From positions 6,665,001 through 6,729,000 of the forward strand of contig NC_092577.1 in the NCBI RefSeq assembly GCF_037975245.1: a DNA stretch of 64,000 bases, in the 5' to 3' direction. Below, one piece after another: positions 13,138 to 22,634 of this stretch. Position numbers and translations under genes: made by a program. Under the pieces are notes generated by a model. That model saw only the letters and a program-made list of their open reading frames with translations. It was not told where the DNA came from and did not search any database. This stretch comes from Apostichopus japonicus. Lineage: Eukaryota; Echinodermata; Holothuroidea; Aspidochirotida; Stichopodidae. Position 1 is the stretch's first letter, and each line of letters starts with the position of its first letter.

Positions 13138-13226
13138 TCGCGCCCCCGGGTTTGAAAATCCTGGATACGCGCCTGTATGTAAACAGGTATTCAATAGCGC
13201 GAGTCACCGATATTCATATACAGGTG

Positions 13227-13272
13227 TTTCGTAGCTTTTCGCGGGTGATGTTTGAGATTTATAACAGACATG
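13227..13272 (+). repeat. Direct repeat, right copy
   Basis: Matches 10,658-10,703; see that entry. Confidence 0.6.
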
Positions 13273-13279
13273 TTGGCGC

Positions 13280-14504
13280 CAATAGAAGTAAATTTACGTA
13301 ACGGTATACATGCCCGGTGGAAACAGACAGTTTAACAACTGACGTCAATTGGATATGTAGTAAGGAAGGGGTCGAGGAAGTAAATAATACAAAACAACCT
13401 CTATGAAGTAGATGAAGCTGTCATTGACATTGTCCATTAGCGGTAGGGGGTAAGTCCGCCCCCTACAAAACACCAACGGTTACAATGTGGGCCATAAACA
13501 TTTTATTTACACATTCCCCCACTCTAATATCTGCTAGTGGATGCATAAACAAACTGTAGCGAAAATTTATATTCACTATGTTTGTTTATTATTTCTATGT
13601 TTTTATCTTTATCTATACCGGAATAAGCCGGTGAACTTCTTAGGCAAAGTTTATTGACCCCAGTCCATTTGCATATACTCGTGCGAGAGGCTTCTAGCCA
13701 ATCACTGAACAGCTGATTGCATCACCCGTTGCTTCCTGTGTATTGTTATAACGGAAATTCCATGGAAAATTACCGTACATACCTGTATTGATTTTACACA
13801 TGTGTTAGGGAGTCGAACGAAAGAACGCAAGCGGTTAAGACGTATACATGTAAGTTGTCGGAATTATAGGTAAATTGGGCCTTATAAGTTTAATTACTTG
13901 ATCAAGGACACGTTTAGCTGTAAAATTAATGACCTATTGCTTACAAATTGTTGCAATGATCCGTAAATTAGTTTGGGACACGAAACGGTTGTGTTATTTA
14001 GAGTAAACTTAGTTTGAGAATTTAACGAAGGGCTAGGTTCGATAGGCTGGTTAATATACTGCAACGTTAGGTACTGTGTTCGAAGCAGCGCTTTGTCGTA
14101 ACGTAGCGAGCTAAGAAATGTGTTATTAAGTAATTATTTGTGTATCAAGTAATTTGGGTCAGAATATATGTAGGGACCAAAGTGTTAATTAAGAAAATAA
14201 GGAACGATATGTTGACCCGTTATTGTGTTATAGGCCACTGAGAGTCACGTAGCCATTGAACGCAAGTGGGGTATATAGTAAACAAGTTCATGATGATACA
14301 TGTTGGTTGTCAATTATAAAACGATCGTTAGCCATGATTTGGTAGTTATTTGTCTGTTAGATTTTGGGAAAGACTGTTAATTTACGATCTAGCGAACGTG
14401 GAATACTTTTAATCAAATTCCTTACATTATATACCACGTGAACGGTTGTCTCTCTCGCGATTGATTTACTCGCCAAATACCTTCTCAATAGTTAGCCAGC
14501 CATA
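13280..14504. other. Non-coding stretch, no gene seen
   Basis: There is a GC-balanced stretch near 13,700-13,850. I see no frame, splice pair or repeat I can support. A donor-like ATGTAAGTTG at about 13,848 could belong to an untranslated first exon, but nothing else supports that. Confidence 0.35.
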
Positions 14505-14830
14505 TACTCAAAATATATTTTTCTCATCGTGTACCTACTCATGAGTAATCTACTCGCTGGTCCCCTGCTCATTAGTTATCTACTCCCGAGACATCTACTC
14601 GTGAGAGAACTACTCAATTATATTTTCTCATCGTTTACCTACTCATGAGAAATCTACTCACTGGTCATCTACTCGTGAGATAACTACTCAAATATATTTT
14701 CTCATCGTTTACCTACTCATGAGAAATCTACTCGCTGGTCCTCTACTCAAATTAGTGAGAGAACTACTCAAATTATATTTTCTCACTTATGAGAAATCTA
14801 CTCCTGAGACGTTTGCTCAGTTGTCTTCTC
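14505..14830 (+). repeat. CTACTC-rich minisatellite
   Basis: Units built from TTTTCTCATCGTTTACCTAC, TCATGAGAAATCTACTC and GAGATAACTACTCAA repeat three to four times, with spacings near 103 and 75 bases. The CTACTC/TCTCA words persist in degenerate form to about 15,080. There is no coding content. Confidence 0.8.
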
Positions 14831-17675
14831 AATGTTTAGCTGCATACTAGAAACCTGCTCATAGGATACTTTCTCAAGAGCAACTGTGGTATATGAACTG
14901 GGGAGAACACTGCTTATTGTTATCTAGTATACTCTACTTACTCGCGAGTAGCTGTGCTGGTGAGACACTTTCTCAGATACCAGTGAATGTATTTACTCAG
15001 GTATACGTTATTATTACATGCTCATCATAGGTCATTGCTAGGTTTCCAGGCTCAGTGTTACTCTTGAGCAGTTACTCAAGGTTGAAACCGTTTTATACAC
15101 TGAGACACTGTAAATCCGTCTTGCTGTTCTTCGACTCACCAATTAAGAATAATCATCTGTACAAATTTGAGAAATAAAGTGATTTTCAAGAAACAACACA
15201 GAAAGTTCTCTTCATCATTTTGGTTGACTGTGCTTGTATACAGTGGACCGATGTCAACGTTACAAAACTATAAACACAAACGTTTGAATACCGTCTGTTT
15301 CAAATGATTTGAACAAGTACATGTTTAATGAATATTAAAACCTACATGGAATAACAATAAAAAAGAACACACTTGTTCAGTCATACACATCTTGCAGACA
15401 CATCGTGCAGACAAAACGTGTCTGTGTCAAATTACATATTTGTTTACAAATAAACAATTGATCCTCATCATGAAATTATTAGAATAAATGTAACTACACA
15501 ACTCTTTTCATCCCCTCCTCTCCCCAACCATCTTTGTAAAGAATTCCATTTCATATCAGTGCTGGATTATTCAGCTGAATCTTTGCAACGACAAAGAGAG
15601 TGTCAGGCAATCATACGATGTTTGTCTTTTCACGTACCTCATAATTGCTCAAATCAAAATACTATGTCGACATTCACCAATAATGTTAGTAGTCAATTCA
15701 TGTAGCCCCCACCCCCCTCCCCTTTCCCCCCATTTTACTTAGTACCATCCTCATCAAGAAAAGTTTATTTTTTGAGATAATAGTTGAAATTTATATGAGA
15801 AAAAAAATTGATTTCGAGAAATGTAATGGCAATTTCGAGAGCAACGTACAAGTTTTAGATAAAACGCTAGTATTTTTAGATGATAAGTCGACATTTTGAT
15901 CTAAAAACTTTCGAGTAAAAAGGCGAAAGTTTAAAACAAAAATAGTTCGACATTTTACATGAAGGGAATTAAAGAAGAGGTTGAAATAAATCGAAGACAT
16001 TTTGAGATAAATTAGTTTAATGTTAAGAATCTCGGGTTAAATTACAGATGGCAATTTTAAGACAAACTTGATTTTCAAGAATAGAAAAGAATATGAAAAT
16101 TTTGAAAATTTTCAGTGTTCCATGTGGGTCGCAGTAATGACAAAATGTGTATTGTTTGCTTAATTGGGAAGCCTATCCCGACTCCCTCCCAACCCATTCA
16201 TATTTTGATACCTTCCTTCGCCAATCAAGTGATTTGTCACATGTCTACATATAGATATACGGAAAGGTGTGGAACATATATAGAGGAGGTACATCTTGTG
16301 GCTAATTTGTGTATATTTCTGATTAAGTGCATGTGCATTCATTGAGGGGCTGTATCGGTAAGTTTGCCTCTCCAATCCTGTAAACGGATCGACTCTCCTG
16401 TATGGTTTAGTACCCAGTAACGTGGGTTCACATTCCAACGTTCTCACGATCGATTTAGGAAGGGGAATGAACCTTTATGGTCACACTATAGGTGGCGAAA
16501 ATTATGATGGTGTTGCTGTGGAGTAGTTGAATGCAATTCCATCCGACTGACAACAATTCTGGGCCTGGTTAGACTATAATTTATGTCTAAACTTAAGGTT
16601 GTGCTAAAGAATATAAGTGTGAAGTTTAAAGGCACATTGTACTGACCGATGTTAAAATCACTATTGTATAATTGCATGAAAAATCAGAAAATACAGTCTT
16701 GCTCTAGTCCAGTTACTCGGTAAATAACCGTTGGGTGGATATGTTGCCAGTCCAGTTATTATTCCTATACACAATAATGCCTGACAAAGAGGTACACATT
16801 ATATCATGTTTCCTACATGAAGCCATGTACCACATGTATAGGTTGTCTACTATACTTGAAATCGGTTCGCAGGACTAGGAGAATAAGACCCCTTCTCAAC
16901 CCCATTGTTAATATAGGATTTCAACTGGGGGGGGGGGGGGAGCAGATCCCAACTGACTTAGGTAGAGCCTACACTATTATGGAAAGGCCAGAGTGGAAAG
17001 AAGAATTTAAAAACGGAGGAGGTGTGGTCGTTGGCTTGTTGAAGGCAAACCTCAGTAGCCCCGTCCCCTGAATTCTTTTCGAAAATTGCTGTTAACTGGT
17101 GAACTCCGAGGCATAATTAGACTACCAATTTAGGTCTAAAATTTGGCTCCATGCACCATGCAGTTTTGCCTATGAACAATGTTTTTGAAAAAAACGTAAG
17201 GGGCGGGGAGGGTTGTGCACCCGTAGAAGTGGCATTCTTCTCAGCTGAATGGAACATTGCCTCCCACCTTCCCTTCTATCCAAGTGTATAATTTGGATTT
17301 TTTTTCATTAATGTTGAAATACCAAAATACTTTCATGTCGTAATTTCAAAAGTTTTTAGAAATTATAAATAATTGACTTCTTTCCAAGCTTGTAGTAAAA
17401 CAATATCCTGAAAATGCTAAGTATCTTGCTGTCTTGATGACACTTGTAGTGACGCAATACTATCACGATAGATTTCGCTAGTCGATAGTACGCCTTTTTC
17501 TTTGGAACTTACACTAGCCTCTTATCTTTGCTTTACTGGAAAGACACGACCATCATAGTAAAAATATGTTGTGAATTGTCAAGAGGCCGTCTAAATTGTC
17601 ATTTGTTGAGTTGCAGTGTAATAACTTATAAGTATTTGTTATCTTTTCCATAAAACCTATAAGGCCTAAACATTT
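14831..17675. other. Non-coding stretch with degenerate short repeats
   Basis: At 15,775-16,100 the words CGAGATAA, GTCGACATTTT and TCGAG recur at loose intervals of 20-30 bases, a decayed minisatellite. Similar words occur at 36,790-36,900. A G-run lies at 16,927-16,940. No exon can be supported. Confidence 0.45.
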
Positions 17676-17879
17676 TCAAGCTGCTGCACAGGATTCTATT
17701 AACTCATCATTACCAGAAAATTGTCGAGATGCAAATGATAAATTTAAATTGTGCAGCATATCGTTTAAGTCCTCACATTTAGATCTAACGAATTTGCCAT
17801 TTTGTTGTAAATTGCTATTTATCTGAAAAAGAGGGGAATTTCCCTCGTGGCCAATGGAAACAAGTCTCATTTTCAAAAT
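17676..17879 (-). CDS. Possible terminal exon, unidentified protein
   Basis: On the minus strand an acceptor-like TTGTTTAG precedes 17,879 and an open frame of about 67 codons ends in TGA. The peptide includes KMRLVSIGHEGNSPLFQ and ESCAAA. Its composition is protein-like, without low complexity or repeat character. I do not recognise it, and no partner exon was found. It may be chance. Confidence 0.22.
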   Translation of the reverse strand: MLKMRLVSIGHEGNSPLFQINSNLQQNGKFVRSKCEDLNDMLHNLNLSFASRQFSGNDELIESCAAA

Positions 17880-18351
17880 CTAAACAACCCACGACACAGG
17901 GTAAAGCAGTGTTTCAAGAACGGTTGTACTGTATGCTTGTACTACCCTGTTTGTTTTGTGTGATTCCTCGAAGCAACAGTATTGGCTTACTAAATGTTAA
18001 GATATTGCAATATATTCCAGATGGTGAATATACTGACAGAAACAGGACTAGAATATTGCAATTGTCAAAGAAGAAATCCCACGTATGTCTTTTGTTCCTT
18101 TCAATTTTAATATTGTGTTAAGCTATGTACTGTACCCACAACTTTTATACAAGGACAGGGACATCATAACGTTGAAGTTATGGCTTAGGTCTTCTCTAGT
18201 CATATTTAAAGTGCAGCCTAACTTATGCCTACTAGTTCAATGGTTCTAGTTATAATATTCAATACTGGCGCAATGCCAGCATAAAGCGTGACCTAGGCTC
18301 AGCACAATGTAGGAATTGCTGATATATGGTGATGCTAGTCTGTTACAGTGT

Positions 18352-18372
18352 TTATTTATTTATTTGTTTGCC
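18352..18372 (+). repeat. TTTA-repeat tail, possible retroelement 3' end
   Basis: The run (TTTA)n then TTTG is followed by about 120 bases containing AAAGTGGAGGAAGTCTTCC and AAGCTTAAAAGCTTAA. Short tandem tails next to unique sequence often mark inverted LINE or SINE 3' ends. No reverse transcriptase reading follows, so this is tentative. Confidence 0.3.
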
Positions 18373-19437
18373 ACAAAAGTACAAAGTGGAGGAAGTCTTC
18401 CATAAAGCTTAAAAGCTTAACAATGTGGGTTACAAGTTGAATGGGAGGTTTTCCTCCCTCAGAATACTTGGATCATATTAGTTTATTGAAGTAGTGTTCT
18501 ACACTTGCGAGATCATCCAACTGTCCGAAAGGTTTTAGTTAAATTTAGTCATAAACAGCAACTCTTAAAGTACTCTGGAGTTGTTTCCTCTCCTGGGAAT
18601 TGTGGATTTAAGTGCTGACCTGCCATTGAGTAAGGTCAAATGAACTGCAAGGTTTTCCAGAGATTGAGATTCAATATTCCATATCATATACAAGCATTAT
18701 TGTTGTTTGTGTCACCCAAAATACTCAGAAGGGGCTATAGCACCCCTCTCAAAATACTGCAGTGCTTAACAAGTTAACACTACCCTTACTGATCCAAGAC
18801 AACCCATTATTGGAACATATCCATAATTTCCGGGATTTGTGCTGATAATGCTCATTTCCTATCAATTGACGTATCTTTAGCTTCAATATCACTTTTACAT
18901 TATTACTTACTAAAAGTGTAGGGGTCTTTTACAGCTAACATGTGAAGTTGATTGTCCACAAAGACTGCTGTAGTGTCACTGTGCTATCTGAATGCAAAAT
19001 TTTCTAAGAACTTTCAAACACCTGCAGAAACCAAACACTGTAATACTGCATAATCACTAAATTAAAAAGATCAATCATTGGATCAAAGTGGAACTGCTAC
19101 CATGGGTTTTTCTTTGTTGTGAGTATCCTTTTGTTTCTGAAGTCGTCTGAAATTTCTGAACAACTAATTTGATTTCATGTTAGTGTTTCACTTTTGATTA
19201 AGAAGTCACTGAAGTTCTAACGGCTCCATGATGTAATCATTTAACCGTAGGAAGAAACCCTCTAGTGAATATGAAGACGCAGACCGTACTGGGTAGAGGA
19301 GAGCAGGACCTACAGTATGCACCTATCAAGCTTCTTTTGGTATCCTACACTTCTTGATGCACAGAGTTTCATAGGAATGGTAAGAATGAAGTAAATCTGG
19401 TTTGTTGTGACTTGATTCACCAAACTGCTGGCTAGCA

Positions 19438-19697
19438 GGTTCCCGGACAATTCCCCCCTGGACGATTTCCCCCCGGACGATTACCCCCCGGACGATTCCC
19501 CCTCGGACAATTGCCCCCCGGACAATTCCCAACCCTGACAATTGCCCCCCCGGACAATTCCCACCCGGACAATTGCCAACCCTGACAATTGCCCCCCGGA
19601 CAATTCCCACTCCGGACAATTCCCACCCATGACAATTGCCCCCCGGACAATTTCCCCCCGGACAATTTCCCCCCGGACAATTTCCCCCGGACAATCC
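19438..19697 (+). repeat. Left GGACAATT minisatellite arm
   Basis: About 18 units of CCGGACAATT separated by C-rich spacers; variants include GGACGATT and TGACAATT. Open frames through it exist in several registers only because the unit lacks stops. They encode P/G-rich nonsense and are not genes. Confidence 0.85.
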
Positions 19698-19907
19698 CCT
19701 TCCTCGGAAATTTCGACGATTGATTGACAGCCGATGTAGGCGGGGTTAAGGCTATTTATTATTCCAGTAAAAATGAGGGTGTGCAACAAGAGATTTCAGT
19801 TTTGGTTTCGATGACAATCGTAACCTATGCATTCATGCGGGCGGAGAGTGTGTATGCGCGTATGCGTGTGTGTTGGGGGGGGGGGGTGTAACGCCTCGCT
19901 TGTAAAT

Positions 19908-20312
19908 ACGATATCTCAGGAAGTGAAGCTTTGACCAATCTAATATTGGTGTATATGAGAAACACATTGGGTAGAAGAACCCTTTTGTTTTGTGGGTAGG
20001 TCAAAGATCATTTTGAGTCACAGGGGCCAAATAGTAAAAACCTTGTAAAGACGATATCTCAAGGATGTAAGCTTAAACCAATATCATATTTAAGTTCGTA
20101 AGAAGGGGACCACATTTAGGAGCAAAAGCCTCTAGTTTAATGTGGAGGTCAAAGGTCATTTGGGTTCACCAGGGGTCAAATAGTGTAAACCTTGTAAACA
20201 CGATATCTCAAGTATTTAGTATGTAGTTGTTACACGTTCAGTACAATATTTTATTGAGATCAAAGGTCATTTTGAGTCGCCAGACGCCAAGTTGTGGAAA
20301 CCTTGTTTATAA
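19908..20312 (+). repeat. DR1-bearing ~145-bp repeat, array A (3 units)
   Basis: Units start at ACGATATCTC (19,908, 20,051 and 20,200; periods 143 and 149) and each contains AGGTCAAAGGTCA or a one-base variant (near 19,998, 20,146 and 20,258), followed by CATTT..GGTCACCAG and TGTAAACCTTGTAAA. AGGTCA-a-AGGTCA is the DR1 site of nuclear receptors. The same unit occurs at 35.4-35.95 kb and, reversed, at 56.2-56.6 kb. It lies within the foldback element. Confidence 0.8.
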
Positions 20313-20483
20313 GCTACAGTATCTCCCACCGACCAGCCTATCAGATAACATGTGCGTTACGCCTCGTACGAATAGGGGGCTATTGGCATTGTAAATGAGC
20401 TTATGGGCATCCGTAGAATCTAAAACTCAAAAACTGTAAACTCCAACATACTTGCATTTGCTTAAACCTGCCGCTTGGAAGCC

Positions 20484-20836
20484 TTACTTTGCGTGCAAAA
20501 GGTGTACCATTACTTTAAATAATTCAGACAACAGAGGATAGTTGTAGCCTTCCTGGATTACAAGCTGGGATAGGGGACCAAATGGAATATTTTTGCCACT
20601 GACTTGAGACTTGAGTTGAGCCCACTCTTTTTGAATTTCCTCCTTTATTTCTTCAAGCCATCTGGGTTGTTCTGATCATTTAGCAGCAAAGTACTACAAT
20701 GATCAGCCACCCTCCCAATTTCTTCAACACCCCCGATGAATTCAAAGTTTCGTCTTTTATTACTGGCCATAATAAGGGTCAACAATTTGGTAACAGAACT
20801 GAAAGTTTGTGGACAAAAGCCGAAGCTATGCCTCAT
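20484..20836 (-). pseudogene. Broken coding fragment inside the foldback element
   Basis: Two overlapping minus-strand frames look protein-coding and seem split by a frameshift near 20,660. The upstream frame (20,836-20,648) includes IMASNKRRNFEFIGGVEEIG. The downstream frame (20,675-20,484, 63 codons) includes LEEIKEEIQKEWAQLKSQ and YNYPLLSELFKVMVHLL. The last motif resembles the region before the C-terminal dimerisation block of hAT-type transposases and related domesticated proteins, where a conserved YPxLxxLxKVxLxL word occurs. That is a memory-based analogy, not a firm match. No catalytic residues are visible. It could be the dead remnant of the element's own enzyme or a captured host exon. 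Confidence 0.4.
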
Positions 20837-20886
20837 ATTACTTGTGAATTAGGATACAATGTTTTATTGACATGTCAGGTAGGCCT

Positions 20887-21009
20887 TTCTATTCTGTGCA
20901 AAAAAAAAAATTCTGTAAGAAATATATATATGCTGAACAAAGTACGGAGCTCTGTAAGTGCCAACTGAGATGTTGGTGTTTCAGTAACTTCAGTGAACAG
21001 CTTATTCAT
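20887..21009 (+). repeat. Inner inverted repeat, left arm
   Basis: Pairs with 21,476-21,600 at roughly 90% identity over about 120 bases; shared words include CAAAGTACGG and TGCCAACTGAGATGTT. This second inverted repeat nests inside the outer foldback arms with its own centre near 21,243, offset from the outer centre near 20,972. Confidence 0.8.
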
Positions 21010-21180
21010 TATATTGGCAATAAGTGTGCAAGTACAATGCACTTTCTTGCTCAGAACCGAAATGCAGTTCAAAGTTAGTGGTTTTGCGACATCACATTGC
21101 ATATGATATTACGACGATACGATCGACAGCATAGCCTACTGTATCTAGCCGGCTTAACAGTCCCATTAACATATCATATA

Positions 21181-21213
21181 ACCAGGGAGCTGTTAGAGTA
21201 GCAGCTCCCTGGT
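21181..21213. repeat. Perfect 12-bp-stem hairpin
   Basis: ACCAGGGAGCTG, a 9-base loop, then CAGCTCCCTGGT. It lies in the loop between the two inner inverted-repeat arms. The stem is too short for a canonical miRNA precursor. Confidence 0.7.
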
Positions 21214-21475
21214 ATAACATAGGTAACATATACGTATAGCAGCAGTACTGCAATCATGGCGTCCAGATATAGCGCGTTAGTAGGATAGTTGGTAGTGTGA
21301 TGTTAACGTTAGACTACTCTAAACAGCATACTTATTACTTACACTAGGCTAAGACTTAGCATATATTCCGCTATTTGCTCTTCTCTAACCACAGTCTTTC
21401 AATAATTTGTTGCACTTCTGCAAGGACTCTATACATCAACAGAAAGAAAGTGGATGTGAAGAAAACAGCAATATG

Positions 21476-21600
21476 ATGAATAAGCTGGTCACTGAAGTTA
21501 CTGAACATCAAAACATCTCAGTTGGCACTTACAGAGCACCGTACTTTGTTTAGCATATATATTTTTCTTACAGAATATATTTTTTTGCACAGAATAGAAC
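21476..21600 (-). repeat. Inner inverted repeat, right arm
   Basis: Reverse complement of 20,887-21,009. It runs straight into the AT-rich AGAGAATATATATTT array. Confidence 0.8.
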
Positions 21601-21990
21601 TTTGTTATTAGAGAATATATATTATTTCCTACAAAGAATAAACATTTATTTTTGTACAGACAAAAACTTTTTCTATAGAATATATATATTTTCTGTCACA
21701 GAATTTATATATTTTGTTAGAGAAAAATATTTTTCGGTCAGAGAATTGACATACTTTTTGAAAAGGATATATATATTTCTTTAGAGAATACCTTTTTTTT
21801 TTCTCTTAGAGAATAAATATATTCTTGGCAGAGAAAAAATATTTTTTGTGTTAGAGAATATATATTTTTGACAGAATATTTACTATAAGAGAATATATAT
21901 TTTTGCACAGAATACATATTTGTTATTAAGAAAATACTTTCTGTACGCCTGGAGAATATATAAATATATACTTTAAGGGAATAAATATAA
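21600..21990 (+). repeat. AT-rich AGAGAATATATATTTTTG repeat
   Basis: Imperfect units of roughly 25-30 bases built on (A/C)AGAATATATATTTTTG, about 14 times. The unit begins inside the right arm of the inner inverted repeat, so the array likely grew by amplification of that arm's end. Confidence 0.7.
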
Positions 21991-22116
21991 TTTTCAGGGA
22001 ATATATATGTGTAAACAAATATGTCTAAAATGTATTTTTGAAGTTAACCATGTATGTATTTCGCAAGTGCAGCATATATATATTTGTACGTATATATTCC
22101 GCTTTCTCGCGCCATA

Positions 22117-22507
22117 GCAATTGTCCGGGGGAAATTGTCCGGGGGGGAGGGGATAGTCCGGAGGGAAATTGTCCGGGAGGGTTATTGACCGGGGGGTAAT
22201 TGTCCGGGGGGAAGTCGTCCGGGATGGGAATTGTCCGGGAGGGAATTGTCTGGGGTGGGAACTGTCCGGGGTGGGAATTGTCTGGGTGGGAATTGTCCGG
22301 GGGGGTTATTGACCGGGGGGTAATTGTCCGGGGGGAAGTCGTCCGGGATGGGAATTGTCCGGGGGGGGGGGAATTGTCTGGGGTGGGAACTGTCCGGGTG
22401 GGAATTGTCTGGGTGGGAATTGTCCGGGGGGTAATTGTCCAGGGGGGAGTTGTCTGGGGGGTAATTGTCCGGGGGGTAATTGTCCAGGGGGGAGTTGTCC
22501 GGTCACC
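22117..22507 (-). repeat. Right AATTGTCCGG minisatellite arm
   Basis: About 25 units of AATTGTCCGGGG with 12-16 base periods, in inverse orientation to the left arm. There is a partial higher-order duplication: the words GGGTTATTGACCGGGGGGTA and GGAAGTCGTCCGGGATGGGA each occur twice, about 125 bases apart. Confidence 0.85.
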
Positions 22508-22634
22508 GGCTAGCAAGCATGGTTAAGGAAGTTAAATTTCTCTGCCAGTCTCTGTCAATATCATGTCATTATAACATTTCTTCCTTGCATACAGTATTTG
22601 AGAGCTAAATACTGTTTAAAATAAACACATTTAG

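Larger units (their letters stand above)
10976..13175. mobile_element. Composite hAT-like element, about 2.2 kb
   Basis: The ends are inverted: CAGGTGCGTATCCAGG on the left and, on the opposite strand, CAGGCGCGTATCCAGG on the right. Both flanks carry TATGT, only 5 bases, so the duplication is not the 8 bp expected of hAT. Inside are G/C runs typical of such ends, a second hAT-like start at 12,112 (CAGTGGCGGAGCG with a G/C run), a polypurine tract, and three or four copies of one module. This suggests nested or serial insertion of related elements. No transposase is readable. Confidence 0.55.
19438..22507. mobile_element. Foldback (FB/TU-like) transposon, 3.07 kb
   Basis: Large inverted arrays of a roughly 14-base unit (CCCCCCGGACAATT on the left, AATTGTCCGGGGGG on the right) form both ends. 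The outermost bases also pair (GGTTCCCGGACAATTCC against GGTGACCGGACAACTCC). Both flanks carry the same 8 bases, GGCTAGCA (19,430-19,437 and 22,508-22,515), consistent with a target duplication; the inner GCTAGC is palindromic, which weakens that slightly. Long inverted ends made of short direct subrepeats define foldback elements such as Drosophila FB and the sea urchin TU elements. The interior holds a DR1-bearing repeat array, a broken coding fragment on the minus strand, a second inverted repeat and an AT-rich array. No intact transposase is seen. Confidence 0.8.

Noticed and set aside
12844-13207. Overlapping frames of just over 100 codons on both strands
   Set aside because: Both run through the repeated module of the hAT-like element and are not conserved in its sister copies.
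21181-21213. miRNA precursor
   Set aside because: The stem is only 12 bp with a 9-base loop, far shorter than a Drosha substrate, and it lies in a transposon.
22025-22526. Long P/T-rich or G/V-rich frames on both strands
   Set aside because: These are readings of the GGACAATT subrepeat arm. All registers lack stops, and the peptides are low complexity.
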